26,843 bases of DNA from Clostridia bacterium (GCA_017938645.1 JAGBBE010000079.1:1-26843), one strand, 5' to 3'; counted from the stretch's first letter, positions 1 to 8,346 are shown. Numbers and translations: made by a program. Notes: generated by a model from the letters alone, not told the origin.

Positions 1-75
1 ATGATCCTTGGGTACGAGCATATCGGTACTCAGCATTTCGATTGCTTGACGCTGTTCCATTTCCTTTTTCAGCAT
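1..75 (-). CDS. IS1182-like transposase, N-terminal fragment cut by the window edge
   Basis: Only the first 25 codons are in the window. They read MLKKEMEQRQAIEML and then a segment ending LVPKDH. IS1182-type DDE transposases characteristically start with a short charged leader and a VPxDHLxRKID motif, so the fragment fits the N-terminus of that family; the catalytic domain lies outside. The ATG at 75 is preferred over the one at 81 because an AGGTGA ribosome site sits five bases upstream of it. The gene points away from the beta-galactosidase gene and lies downstream of it. The IS end and its terminal repeat cannot be placed. The call rests on very few residues and could be another short-leader protein. 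Confidence 0.5.
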   Translation of the reverse strand, partial: MLKKEMEQRQAIEMLSTDMLVPKDH

Positions 76-101
76 TATCATCACCTGCTTCTATATATAC
101 C

Positions 102-130
102 AAAAAAGGCCGCTGCTTGCGACCTTTTTT
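102..130. terminator. Symmetric A/T-flanked hairpin, probable bidirectional terminator
   Basis: Arms 102-113 and 119-130 pair over 12 positions with one C-A mismatch around a five-base loop. Six A:T pairs at the base give a U run on either strand. It lies between the end of the GH2 gene (230) and the transposase start (75), so it could end the GH2 operon and shield the transposase from read-in. Confidence 0.5.
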
Positions 131-138
131 GACAATCT

Positions 139-175
139 GCGAGCATCTGGCATATTCGCCAGATGCTCGCCTTTT
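139..175 (+). terminator. Rho-independent terminator oriented on the plus strand
   Basis: A perfect 13-bp stem (139-151 with 158-170) encloses a six-base loop and is followed by CTTTTT on the plus strand. There is no plus-strand gene ending here; on the minus strand no U run follows the stem. It would therefore stop transcripts coming from the left-hand side of the window or antisense to the GH2 gene. Confidence 0.55.
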
Positions 176-229
176 TCGTTGTGGGATCAATTCATCCTTC
201 AGAACCCTCCCGCCATACGCCGCTCTTTT

Positions 230-3200
230 TTACTTTGAAAACCGGAACCCCGCAAAATCAAACTGCGAACCCGGCAGGAACACGAATGTGACCTTACACG
301 TGCCGGGGAGCGTTCTGATACGGAAAGACTGCTCGCCGCTGCCCTGCGTAAAGTTGGCAATCTCCGTGACTTCATCGCCCTGATCGTTCTGAATGCGGAT
401 GGTGATGGGATTTTCGGAAAGATCGGTCGCGCCGTTGATGGAAACATTCGCTTCGGTGCAATCTTCAAAGTCCATGCGTTCAAACACCAGCGACACGTTG
501 TTGCCGATGTTTTCCACCGCATGCTCCATGCGTGTGAAGCTGTCGCCGTAGACGAAGTCCGCGTCCAGCGCGCGAAGGGGCTGCCATGCGCGGCTCTGAC
601 GGGTGAAGGAGAAGCCCTTGAGGTGGATCTTCTTTTCCATAACGAAGCAGAGAGTCTGAACGCCGGTGAGCCGTCTGGGCAGGCGGTAGGTTTCCGGCTG
701 ATAGACGTTCCACTTCGACGGTTTCTGGTACGGCAGCTTTGCAATGAGCTCGCCATCCTCTCCGGGCACGCCCTGCCACAGCTCCAGCTCGTAAAAGCCG
801 CCGTCCAGCGCAAAAATGGGAAGGAAGATTTCATCCGACCCGTCCGGTCCGAAGTCCACGCGTGTGAAGCCTGCCATGCTGCGGCCATCGCGGGCAAAGG
901 CGATGCCCTTGTCGTTGCCCGGACTGATTTCGCCCATGCTCAGATCATACAATCCGCCGGTGATGAAGCCGTAAGGGTCGCGGTTGGGCGTACCGAGGCC
1001 GGTCATGGTGATCTCCATGTGGCTGATCACACGCGCATGCTCCGCGCCGTTTTTGCATAGGGCGCGCAGATAGGCCACGCCGTCGCCCAGCGCGCGCACG
1101 GTAAGACGGTCGGGCTGAACGTCGATCTGCGCACAGCCGTCTGCGATGGTCGCCGCGTTGGTGATCTGCCATTCGATGGGCTGAGGCATCGCGCTTTCCG
1201 GAAGGATGCGCCAGCGGAAGGAGACTTCGCGGCAGTCCGGCGTGAGATGCGTGCTGCCTTCAGGAATCAGTTCGATGCGGCGCACATGCACGGGCAGATT
1301 GGCCGGGGTTTCGCGGCAGCCGAAGCGTCGGCTTGCGCCTTCCACAGGCTCTGCCTGAACGGCATGCAGGATCAGCTCCGCGCTTTCAAGACCCGGTGCA
1401 GACGCCTCCACGCGGATCTCGCCGGGCTTGTCCAGCGCACCGATCATGGCAAGCAGTCTGCCGCTGAACAGGCGCATGCTGGTGCCCTTGAACTCGTCCT
1501 CGTCGCTGCTGTCGCCGTTGTCCAGACCCATCAGCACGCCTGCGCCGGAAACCTTTACATGAATGCGGTCAACAGCGTTTTCCACCGGCAGACCGTTTTC
1601 GTCCGCTGCCGTGATTTCCACAAACGCCATATCTCGTCCATCGGCCTGCACAAAGCTCTCCTCCGCTCTGAGGACGAGCTTTGCGCTGCTGCCGAAGGAG
1701 CGGCGCACGGTTTCGGCAATCACCTGCCCCTGCGGATCATAGCCAACGGCGCGCAATTCGCCCTTTTCAAAGGGCACGCGCCAGCATGGCATGCATTCCG
1801 CTGCGGTTTTGCGCACCGCCCTGCGTCCAAGGGAGCGGCCATTGAGGAACAGTTCGCAGCTGTCCGCATTGGTCATGACGTTAACGTCAATCAGCTGGCC
1901 GGGGTTCCAGTCCCAGTACACGCCGATGTGGATCATGGGCCTGTCCGTCCACATGGACTGGAACAGATAGTACAAATCCTTGGGGAAGCAGGCCGTATCC
2001 GCATAGCCGAAATAGCTGCCGCGCGTGTGGTAGGGCGTGGGCTCGCCCAGATAGTCGATGCCCGACCACAGGAACTGACCCATCGAATACTCGGTGTTCA
2101 GGTCGTCCACGATCATCTTGCGGATATCCCTGGTGCCCCAGCTGGTCAGGCTGTTGCCAAGCGCGGAGCACTGCAGATCCGCGTCGGACAGAATGGGCGT
2201 ATCCACCGGGAAATGGTAGATACCGCGGCTGGACACCAGCGAGGCGGTCTCGCTGCCGTAGATCACCCAGTCGGGATATTTGGCATGGTGGGATTCGTAC
2301 AGCTTTTCGGCGTAGTTATAGCCGCCGTTTTTGATCACGTCCACGCACTTCTGCGCGCCTTCCCACGGCATGTAGTTCAGTCCCAGCGTGACAGCGCCGT
2401 TGTGCATGGGGTCGTGACGGTACACCTGCTCCATGAGCATGCGGGTGATTTCAGGCCCGTTGGGGTCAACGTGCGTGTCGAGGATTTCATTGCCGATCGA
2501 CCACAGGATGAGCGAGGGATGATTGCGGTCGCGCCTGACCCAGCTGGCCACATCGCTTTCCTCGCACTCGGCAAAAAAGCGCGCGTAGTCATAGGTGTTC
2601 TTGCTGCGGTACCACATGTCGAAGGCCTCGTCCATCACGAGGATGCCCATTTCGTCGCACAGGTCCATCACCTGTTTTGCAGGCGGATTGTGCGCAGTAC
2701 GCAGGGCATTAGCGCCCATCTGCTGCATCACGCGCAGCTGACGGCGGGCAGCCTTTTCGTGGAAGGCCGCACCCAGCGCACCGAGGTCATGATGGAGGCA
2801 CACGCCATGCACCTTGATCGGCTGATCGTTAAGGAACAGTCCGTGATCCGGCGTAAAGCGCACGGTGCGCAGTCCGACGCGCTGGCGCACGGTATGCTCT
2901 CCGAGCGTACTTTCCAGCGTATAGAGATAAGGGTCATCGCAGCTCCACAGCTTTGCGCCGGGAATCGTCAGCGTGCAGCTTTCCCCTGTGCCTTGGGCTG
3001 CCACTTCGCCTTCAGCGTCCGTCAGCCGGTGGGAAACCTGGCCCTCTCCCACGATTTCTGTGGTGATGTGCAGCTTCCAGCCGTCCTCCGCCTTTTCGGA
3101 ATGCACATAGATTCCGTCCGGCACGATATGACTCGTAGGCAGCGTCATCAGCACCACATCGCGGAAGATGCCTGCGCCGGAATACCAGCGTGAACACGGG

Positions 3201-3547
3201 CTTTGAAAGCGGACATGCACCAGCAGCTCATTTTCGCCCTCGTGCAGATGCTCCGTCATATCCACATCAAATGCGGTGTAACCATAGCGATGACTTGCCG
3301 CAATCCTGCCATTGACCAGCACGTCACAGTTCATGAACACGCCGTCAAAGCGCAGAATGCGCTTCCGATTGTCCAATGGAACCTGCAGAGTGCGCTTGTA
3401 CCAGCCATCGCTGTTTTCGTACAGGTTTTCCGCCTGCTCAATCAGCCAGTCATGGGGCAGATCCACAGGAGCAAAATCGTCCCTGTCTGGCGCAGCCTCG
3501 TTTTCCGTTTTTGCAAAAAGCCAGCCGTCGTTGAAAAGCCGTTCCAC
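230..3547 (-). CDS. Glycoside hydrolase family 2 beta-galactosidase-like enzyme with C-terminal binding-type modules
   Basis: This 1105-residue protein is a GH2 enzyme likely to remove beta-linked galactose (or a related sugar) from oligosaccharides. In order it shows the GH2 jelly-roll (about 1-140), the immunoglobulin-like domain (about 145-230), the TIM barrel (about 235-540), a DUF4982-like segment (about 550-610), an Ig/invasin-like domain (about 622-730), then two beta-rich modules, about 850-983 and 995-1105, each ending in a hydrophobic-aromatic strand like CBM6-type modules. The acid/base is E354 in the SIGNE motif and the nucleophile is E433 in YGSETAS. No signal peptide is visible, so it should act in the cytoplasm on imported sugar. 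The start is GTG with GGAGG nine bases upstream. It is the last gene of the permease-permease-binding protein operon. Exact substrate (galactoside, glucuronide, other) is not settled by sequence. Confidence 0.88.
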   Translation of the reverse strand: MERLFNDGWLFAKTENEAAPDRDDFAPVDLPHDWLIEQAENLYENSDGWYKRTLQVPLDNRKRILRFDGVFMNCDVLVNGRIAASHRYGYTAFDVDMTEHLHEGENELLVHVRFQSPCSRWYSGAGIFRDVVLMTLPTSHIVPDGIYVHSEKAEDGWKLHITTEIVGEGQVSHRLTDAEGEVAAQGTGESCTLTIPGAKLWSCDDPYLYTLESTLGEHTVRQRVGLRTVRFTPDHGLFLNDQPIKVHGVCLHHDLGALGAAFHEKAARRQLRVMQQMGANALRTAHNPPAKQVMDLCDEMGILVMDEAFDMWYRSKNTYDYARFFAECEESDVASWVRRDRNHPSLILWSIGNEILDTHVDPNGPEITRMLMEQVYRHDPMHNGAVTLGLNYMPWEGAQKCVDVIKNGGYNYAEKLYESHHAKYPDWVIYGSETASLVSSRGIYHFPVDTPILSDADLQCSALGNSLTSWGTRDIRKMIVDDLNTEYSMGQFLWSGIDYLGEPTPYHTRGSYFGYADTACFPKDLYYLFQSMWTDRPMIHIGVYWDWNPGQLIDVNVMTNADSCELFLNGRSLGRRAVRKTAAECMPCWRVPFEKGELRAVGYDPQGQVIAETVRRSFGSSAKLVLRAEESFVQADGRDMAFVEITAADENGLPVENAVDRIHVKVSGAGVLMGLDNGDSSDEDEFKGTSMRLFSGRLLAMIGALDKPGEIRVEASAPGLESAELILHAVQAEPVEGASRRFGCRETPANLPVHVRRIELIPEGSTHLTPDCREVSFRWRILPESAMPQPIEWQITNAATIADGCAQIDVQPDRLTVRALGDGVAYLRALCKNGAEHARVISHMEITMTGLGTPNRDPYGFITGGLYDLSMGEISPGNDKGIAFARDGRSMAGFTRVDFGPDGSDEIFLPIFALDGGFYELELWQGVPGEDGELIAKLPYQKPSKWNVYQPETYRLPRRLTGVQTLCFVMEKKIHLKGFSFTRQSRAWQPLRALDADFVYGDSFTRMEHAVENIGNNVSLVFERMDFEDCTEANVSINGATDLSENPITIRIQNDQGDEVTEIANFTQGSGEQSFRIRTLPGTCKVTFVFLPGSQFDFAGFRFSK

Positions 3548-3566
3548 TGCTGTATCCCTCCGGTTA

Positions 3567-3594
3567 GAAAAGGGAAGCGCCGAAGCGCTTCCCC
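3567..3594 (-). terminator. Intra-operon terminator/attenuator between binding protein and GH2 gene
   Basis: A perfect 9-bp GC-rich stem (3572-3580 with 3585-3593) has a UUCG-type tetraloop on the minus strand and is followed by TTTTC. It lies between the binding-protein stop and the GH2 ribosome site. Partial termination here would give much binding protein and less enzyme, a common arrangement; it may also protect the upstream mRNA from 3' decay. Confidence 0.8.
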
Positions 3595-3615
3595 TGTTAT
3601 GGTTTATTTCAGCAA

Positions 3616-5214
3616 TTACTTGCCCATGGCAGCGAGCTTCTCAGCGCGCTCGTCGATGATGTCCTGGCCGCCGGAAGCGAGGTAGTCAGCCATGCCGGCG
3701 TCGTAGATCGCGTCGAATTCGGCTTCGGGAGCAACCACAGCCTGGCACAGGAAGGTATCGCGCTTTTCGGTGAGGCTGGTGCCCACGCCTTCTTCAGCAG
3801 AGATAGCGCCCACGTTGAAGTGGCCCACGGTGCGGCCTTCGTTGGTGGAGCAGGCCAGAGCCAGCTCAACGTACTTGCTCTCAACGCCAGCGTAGTTCAG
3901 GGCCTTGGACTTGTTGGTCAGGTCGGTGTCGAACAGGTTCAGGCCGTTGATGGTGATGGTGTAGTCGATGTTCATGCCGGAGTTCTGGATGTCGGGAGCC
4001 ACAGCAGCCTTGGTGGCGATGGCGCCGTTTTCCATGATCTCGTGGTTGATGCCTTCATCGCCGATCTGCAGGTACTTCACAGTCTCGGGAGAGGAGATGA
4101 AGTCCAGATACAGCATGGAAGCGAGAGGCTCGTCGTTGGTGGCGGGGAAGAACACCTTGCGGTCGATGCTGTCGGCCAGGAACTTACGGTACACGCCCGC
4201 GTCGTTCTTGAAGCATTCCACAGCGATGTAGGCAGCGTCTTCGCCCACGTTGCGCTTCAGGTTGGCATGGATGGAGTCCTCGCCGTTGCGGAAGGGGTAG
4301 TCCCAGTTGTGCATGAAAGCGCCAACGAAACCGGCCTTGATGTTGTTGTCTTCAGTGGTGTCGCCGGAGCCGTAGAGGGCGAAGTCCTTCCACATGAGGT
4401 CCATGTTGTACCACTTGTTGAGCAGACGGACGCCTTCCTTGTAGCCGGGGAAGAGCATGTGACGATCGTCGAAACCGTTGATGTAGAGCTCTTCATCGGT
4501 GGCAGCGTCGGGCACGAAGGAGGTCAGGATGTGGTCGTTGCGCCAGCCGATATCGTAGCTGGTGGTGTAGGGAACCATCTTGTCGGCGTCAGCGCCCAGC
4601 AGCAGCTCGGCGTTGTCCTTGAAGGCGACCAGCATGGCTTCGAACTCTTCGGTGGTGGTGGGCACAGCCAGATTCAGCTTCTTCAGCCAGTCCTCGCGCA
4701 CGAACATGTTGATGCGGGCGCGCTCGGCCAGCAGGGCTTCGATGGCCCACACGGTGCCGGTTTCAGGATCCTGGTTGTAGAAGATGTTGTAGTCGCTCAG
4801 CAGCGCGTACAGGTTCGGAAGCAGATCCTTGTACTCGGTGAGGTAGGGGTTCATGTCGATCACGCCGCCCATGTTGGCGTAGGTCTGGATGGTGGGGTAT
4901 GAATAGGTAACGCACACGTCGGGAGCGTCGCCGGCGGCCAGCAGGTTGTTCATTTCGTCAACCTCGGTCCAGCGGGGCACACGCACGAATTCCACTTCGA
5001 CGTTATGCTTTTCCAGCATGCCCTTCTTGATGTAGTCGGTGAACTTGTTGTTGGTGGGATCGGTGCCGCCGTCATTGGAACGGTCGAAGATCTCAACGGT
5101 GATCTTCTTGGTTTCGGCGAACTTGCCGTCTACCAGCTCTTCAGCGGTAGCGGAGACGATGCCCATGCTCATCAGCATGACCATAGCCAGCAGGATAGCC
5201 AGAATGCGCTTCAT
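3616..5214 (-). CDS. Extracellular solute-binding protein of a CUT1 sugar ABC transporter
   Basis: The 532-residue product begins with a typical signal peptide (MKR, a long hydrophobic run, then VSATAEE) followed by a family 1 binding-protein fold: a first beta strand KKITVEIFDRS, and the motif LLAAGDAPDVCVTYS at about residues 92-106, which is typical of LplA/sugar-binding proteins. It should capture an oligosaccharide outside the cell and deliver it to the two permeases encoded just upstream. There is no lipobox cysteine in the signal region, which is odd for a Gram-positive binding protein: the predicted cut is by signal peptidase I after ATA. An AAGGAGG site precedes the ATG. Ligand cannot be named; the neighbouring GH2 enzyme suggests a beta-galactoside or similar. 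Confidence 0.9.
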   Translation of the reverse strand: MKRILAILLAMVMLMSMGIVSATAEELVDGKFAETKKITVEIFDRSNDGGTDPTNNKFTDYIKKGMLEKHNVEVEFVRVPRWTEVDEMNNLLAAGDAPDVCVTYSYPTIQTYANMGGVIDMNPYLTEYKDLLPNLYALLSDYNIFYNQDPETGTVWAIEALLAERARINMFVREDWLKKLNLAVPTTTEEFEAMLVAFKDNAELLLGADADKMVPYTTSYDIGWRNDHILTSFVPDAATDEELYINGFDDRHMLFPGYKEGVRLLNKWYNMDLMWKDFALYGSGDTTEDNNIKAGFVGAFMHNWDYPFRNGEDSIHANLKRNVGEDAAYIAVECFKNDAGVYRKFLADSIDRKVFFPATNDEPLASMLYLDFISSPETVKYLQIGDEGINHEIMENGAIATKAAVAPDIQNSGMNIDYTITINGLNLFDTDLTNKSKALNYAGVESKYVELALACSTNEGRTVGHFNVGAISAEEGVGTSLTEKRDTFLCQAVVAPEAEFDAIYDAGMADYLASGGQDIIDERAEKLAAMGK

Positions 5215-5247
5215 GTGTTTGTCCTCCTTGTTTTGATGATTATTTTC

Positions 5248-5366
5248 ATGGGCATCCGCCCATCAGGAACCAATTCAGGCCGTCGAAAAAGCTCGCTGCG
5301 CGATCTTTTCCGCCGAAGTTATGCACCGTTTGCCTGCTCGCCTTTGGCTCGCCAGGCGGCAAACGG
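5248..5366 (-). other. Structured spacer between permease and binding-protein genes
   Basis: The 175-base gap holds two inverted repeats: a 9-bp perfect pair (5326-5334 with 5358-5366) around a 23-base loop that itself contains the direct repeat GCTCGCC twice, and a 6-bp pair (5248-5253 with 5258-5263). Neither has a following U run on the minus strand. They may stabilise or process the mRNA so that the binding protein is made in excess. No promoter was recognised here. Confidence 0.4.
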
Positions 5367-5389
5367 CGTAAGGACATCGTTGCCGGGCT

Positions 5390-6295
5390 TTAGCCCTTCA
5401 CTGCACCGATCGTAACACCGGTCACGAAGTAGCGCTGCAGCCAGGGATACACGATCAGAATCGGAACGGTGGCGAACATAACGGTGGCCATCTTCATGGT
5501 CTCGCCCACGCCCGGATCGAAGAAGCCTTCCTGCGTGCCGATCTCGATGGAGTTGGTGTTCTGCAGGATGTTGTACAGAAGCAGCTGGATGGGATACAGC
5601 TCGGTGTCCTTGACGTAGAGCAGAGCGTCGGAGAAGCCGTTCCAGCGGCCCACGGCGTAGAACAGCGCCAGCGTCGCCATCACAGAGGTGGACAGCGGCA
5701 GGTAGATCTGAATCAGCGTGCGGATGGGGCCCGCGCCATCGATCTCAGCCGCCTCGCGCAGGCTGTCAGGCACGCCGTAGAAGAAGCTGCGCATGATGAT
5801 CATGTTGTACACGCTCAGACAGTTGGGGATGATGAGCACCCACACGGTGTTGAGCATGCCCAGATTCTTCAGAAGCAGATAATGCGGAATGGTACCGGCG
5901 CTGAAGTACATCGTAAAAAGCACAAAGCCGTTGAGGAAGCCGCGTCCGCGCAGGTTATCGTAGATCAGCGGATAGGCGCACATCACGGTCATCGCCATGG
6001 AAATGACCGTGCATACCACCGTAAGACCTGCAGTAAAAACCAGGGAATGCGTATACTTCTGGTCGCCGAGCACCGTGGTGTAGGCTTCAATGTTGAAGCC
6101 CTTGGGCCAGAGCAGCACTTCGTTGCGGATCAGATACTCCGTGGAGGACAGCGAACGTGCCAGAACGTTGAGCAGCGGAACCAGGCAGATGAAGATCAGC
6201 ACACAGCAGATTCCCACGATGATCCAGTCGCCGATCTTGGTGGAACGGGATTTGATCATGCCATCGTGCCTTTTGAGATTTTTCGTATTCTGCAT
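5390..6295 (-). CDS. Carbohydrate ABC transporter permease (LplC/CUT1 type)
   Basis: This 301-residue inner-membrane protein has about six hydrophobic segments, the first at about residues 23-47. The EAA loop that docks the ATPase is clear: EAAEIDGAGPIRTLIQIYLP at about 181-200. The C-terminus, YFVTGVTIGAVKG, is typical of LplC/YtcP permeases. It pairs with the permease encoded just upstream to move sugar delivered by the binding protein. AAGGAGG lies seven bases before the ATG, and the upstream permease stops only 12 bases before this start, so the two are translated from one mRNA. No ATP-binding subunit is encoded in the operon; such systems normally use a shared MsmX/UgpC-like ATPase made elsewhere. 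Confidence 0.93.
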   Translation of the reverse strand: MQNTKNLKRHDGMIKSRSTKIGDWIIVGICCVLIFICLVPLLNVLARSLSSTEYLIRNEVLLWPKGFNIEAYTTVLGDQKYTHSLVFTAGLTVVCTVISMAMTVMCAYPLIYDNLRGRGFLNGFVLFTMYFSAGTIPHYLLLKNLGMLNTVWVLIIPNCLSVYNMIIMRSFFYGVPDSLREAAEIDGAGPIRTLIQIYLPLSTSVMATLALFYAVGRWNGFSDALLYVKDTELYPIQLLLYNILQNTNSIEIGTQEGFFDPGVGETMKMATVMFATVPILIVYPWLQRYFVTGVTIGAVKG

Positions 6296-6307
6296 ATGCT
6301 CGCCTCC

Positions 6308-7270
6308 TTACCACACGCCGCGTTCGCCGAAGTTCTTGGCCAGCTTGTTGGCGCCCAAGAGGAAGATGACGCCGATGACCGACTGGAACAGACCCACGGC
6401 GGTTGTGAGCGAGAACTGGCTGCCCTTGATACCGTTCTGGTACACGAAGATGGAGATCACGTTGGATACGCTCGTGACCAGCTTGTTGCTCAGGGCATAG
6501 GGACGGTCGAACTCGCTGCCGAGGATTCGGCCGAGGTTCATGATCAGAAGCGTGATAATGGTGGAGCGCAGGCCCGGCAGGGTTACGTGCCAGATCTTGC
6601 GGAAGCGTCCGGCGCCGTCCACCGAGGCGGCCTCGTAGAGCTCAGGGCTGATGGAGGTAAGCGCCGCCAGATAGATGATGGTGTTCCAGCCGGCTTCCTT
6701 CCAGATGCCCAGCGCCACGTAGGTGCCGACCCACCAGTTGGGCTTGTTGAGGAAGGGAATGGCCTCAAAGCCTGCCTTGTGAAGCAGGATGTTGACCAGG
6801 CCGTCGTTGGGCGCGAGCAGGCGCAGCGCCAGACCGGAGATGATGATCCAGCTCAGGAAGTGAGGCAGATACACAATGGTCTGCGTCACGCGCTTAAAGC
6901 CCTTGAAGCTCAGCTCATTGAGCAGCAGCGCCAGAATGATGGGAGCCGGGAAGCCAACCACCAGATCCAGCAGGTTAAGCGTCAGGGTATTGCGCAAAGA
7001 AAAGAGGAAGTCACGGTTTTTGAAGGCTTTGATGAACCATTCAAAGCCGTGTTTCTTGGCCCACGCCACCTCCCACGGCGGCTTGATGATGTTGTTCTGC
7101 TTGAATGCGCCAAGGATATAGGCCATGGGCATGTAGCGGAAGATGACAAAGAAGGCGATGGGAAGAAGCAGAAGCAGATACAGCGTACCGTAACGCCTCA
7201 TGTAGTTGCCCCATGAGAGCCTGCGCGCTGCGATCTGCCCGGAATTGACGACCGTTTGCGTTCTTTTCAT
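6308..7270 (-). CDS. Carbohydrate ABC transporter permease (LplB/CUT1 type)
   Basis: The 320-residue product has a first membrane segment at about residues 27-45 (YLLLLLPIAFFVIFRYMPM), the family-typical YMPMAYILGAFKQNN stretch, and an EAA loop YEAASVDGAGRFRKIWHVTLP. The C-terminal ANKLAKNFGERGVW resembles LplB/YteP permeases. It is the first gene of the operon permease-permease-binding protein-GH2. An ATG at 7270 is chosen because GGAGGGG lies just before it; a longer frame back to 7318 has no ribosome site. Expression probably depends on the AraC protein encoded immediately upstream, since the promoter region is weak and contains a palindrome. Confidence 0.93.
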   Translation of the reverse strand: MKRTQTVVNSGQIAARRLSWGNYMRRYGTLYLLLLLPIAFFVIFRYMPMAYILGAFKQNNIIKPPWEVAWAKKHGFEWFIKAFKNRDFLFSLRNTLTLNLLDLVVGFPAPIILALLLNELSFKGFKRVTQTIVYLPHFLSWIIISGLALRLLAPNDGLVNILLHKAGFEAIPFLNKPNWWVGTYVALGIWKEAGWNTIIYLAALTSISPELYEAASVDGAGRFRKIWHVTLPGLRSTIITLLIMNLGRILGSEFDRPYALSNKLVTSVSNVISIFVYQNGIKGSQFSLTTAVGLFQSVIGVIFLLGANKLAKNFGERGVW

Positions 7271-7365
7271 ATTCGTCCCCTCCTGGGCTTTTTCACCTGA
7301 ATCAATAGAAAGATACAACTGCTATCCCCATGGGATACCGATGCAGTTCCTCCAGTTCTTCAGGC

Positions 7366-7385
7366 GGACGATTTGCAAACCGTCC
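7366..7385. promoter_or_regulatory. 20-bp near-perfect palindrome, candidate operator or leader hairpin
   Basis: GGACGATTTG is followed directly by CAAACCGTCC, giving ten-base arms with one mismatch. It lies just downstream of the possible start of transcription of the transporter operon, where a repressor could block elongation or an RNA hairpin could form. AraC proteins usually bind direct repeats, so another factor (for example a LacI-type repressor) may use it. A smaller inverted repeat, TATCCC/GGGATA, lies at 7323-7337. Confidence 0.45.
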
Positions 7386-7397
7386 TAATTTACTAAA

Positions 7398-7428
7398 ATT
7401 CTACCATCGGAAACAAATCTGTGACCAA
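7398..7428 (-). promoter_or_regulatory. Weak candidate promoter of the transporter/GH2 operon
   Basis: On the minus strand TTGGTC (7423-7428) and TAGAAT (7398-7403) are 19 bases apart. The -10 is good, but the spacing is longer than optimal, as is common for promoters that need an activator such as an AraC protein. It lies between the regulator gene and the first permease gene. Confidence 0.35.
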
Positions 7429-7449
7429 TCGATAATGGGCATTTACTTC

Positions 7450-8346
7450 TCAGATATTGCTGTTTCCGTCGACAAACCGATCCCCCGGGAGGCTCTGCCG
7501 GAGCCTGCGGTATTCGCTGGGCGTGGTCTTTTCATACTGTTTGAAAATGCGGTTAAAGGTGGCAATGCTGCCAAAACCGCTGCGCATGGCCACTTCCGTG
7601 ATGCTCAGCGACGGGTCGGAGAGCAGCTGCTCGCACAAAAGCACGCGCTGCCGCAGGAAAAAGTCGTAGAAGCTCATGCCGGAATACACCTTGAACATGC
7701 GTGCGAAATGATACTTGCTGTAGCCGCTGTAGGCAGCAACATCAGCTAGGGTCAGTTTTTCGCTGCAGTGATTGGCAATATACGTGCATACGTCCAGAAA
7801 CACCGCCATGCTCTGCTGATGACGCTGATGCGTCGGCCGGTCGCCATTGTGCTCGCTGATGAGATAACGTGCGATTTTGAGGAACATCATGTTCAGCCAC
7901 AGTCTCACCGCCGCGCCGCCGAAGGTTTCTCCTGCGGAGTATTCCTCGATGGCATTTTGCAGATAGACCCTCACCTCCGGCAGGATGTCGGCATGCAGAT
8001 CGTTTCTCAGATGCACGCAGGGATAAAAGCAGTGCTGCACGCCCGCCAGACCGTCCACAGCATAAAACTGGCTCTGGTCGATCATGAAGATGAAGCGCCG
8101 TCCGCCTTCCGGCGGCGCATAGATCTCATGCACGGAGCCCGCCGGAATGATGAGCACCTCATCGGGCTGCACGGCGTAGACCGTTTCACCCACATACACG
8201 GTGTATTCATTTTCCACCGGCAGGATGACCTCAAAGGCGATGTTCCAGTGTGCCGGATAATCATCGGTCTGTACATTGTCGTACAGGCGGATCGTATCGT
8301 CGATATGATGCTCCAGCTGCCTCAGCTTTGAAAAGGATTCACGCAT
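7450..8346 (-). CDS. AraC-family transcriptional regulator with cupin sensor domain
   Basis: The 298-residue protein has an N-terminal cupin-like half (about 20-110, with the strand-turn motif VQPDEVLIIPAGSVHE) that would bind a sugar, and a C-terminal pair of helix-turn-helix motifs (about 190-290): LTLADVAAYSGYSKYHFARM and the family signature MRSGFGSIATFNRIFKQYEKTTPSEYR. It should activate sugar-use genes when the inducer is present. It lies directly upstream of the transporter/GH2 operon in the same direction, making that operon its likely target, and 34 bases downstream of the MFS gene, with which it is probably co-transcribed. The ATG at 8346 follows a GGAGG-type site. Confidence 0.93.
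   Translation of the reverse strand: MRESFSKLRQLEHHIDDTIRLYDNVQTDDYPAHWNIAFEVILPVENEYTVYVGETVYAVQPDEVLIIPAGSVHEIYAPPEGGRRFIFMIDQSQFYAVDGLAGVQHCFYPCVHLRNDLHADILPEVRVYLQNAIEEYSAGETFGGAAVRLWLNMMFLKIARYLISEHNGDRPTHQRHQQSMAVFLDVCTYIANHCSEKLTLADVAAYSGYSKYHFARMFKVYSGMSFYDFFLRQRVLLCEQLLSDPSLSITEVAMRSGFGSIATFNRIFKQYEKTTPSEYRRLRQSLPGDRFVDGNSNI

Noticed and set aside
1247..3193. 648-codon open frame on the plus strand opposite the GH2 gene
   Set aside because: It lies antisense to a gene with clear GH2 motifs; its His/Ala/Val-rich composition is what the complementary strand of a GC-rich gene gives, and there is no ribosome site or recognisable domain.
5281..5366. Possible sugar riboswitch or small RNA between permease and binding-protein genes
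   Set aside because: Only short inverted and direct repeats are visible; no known riboswitch consensus or independent promoter is recognised.
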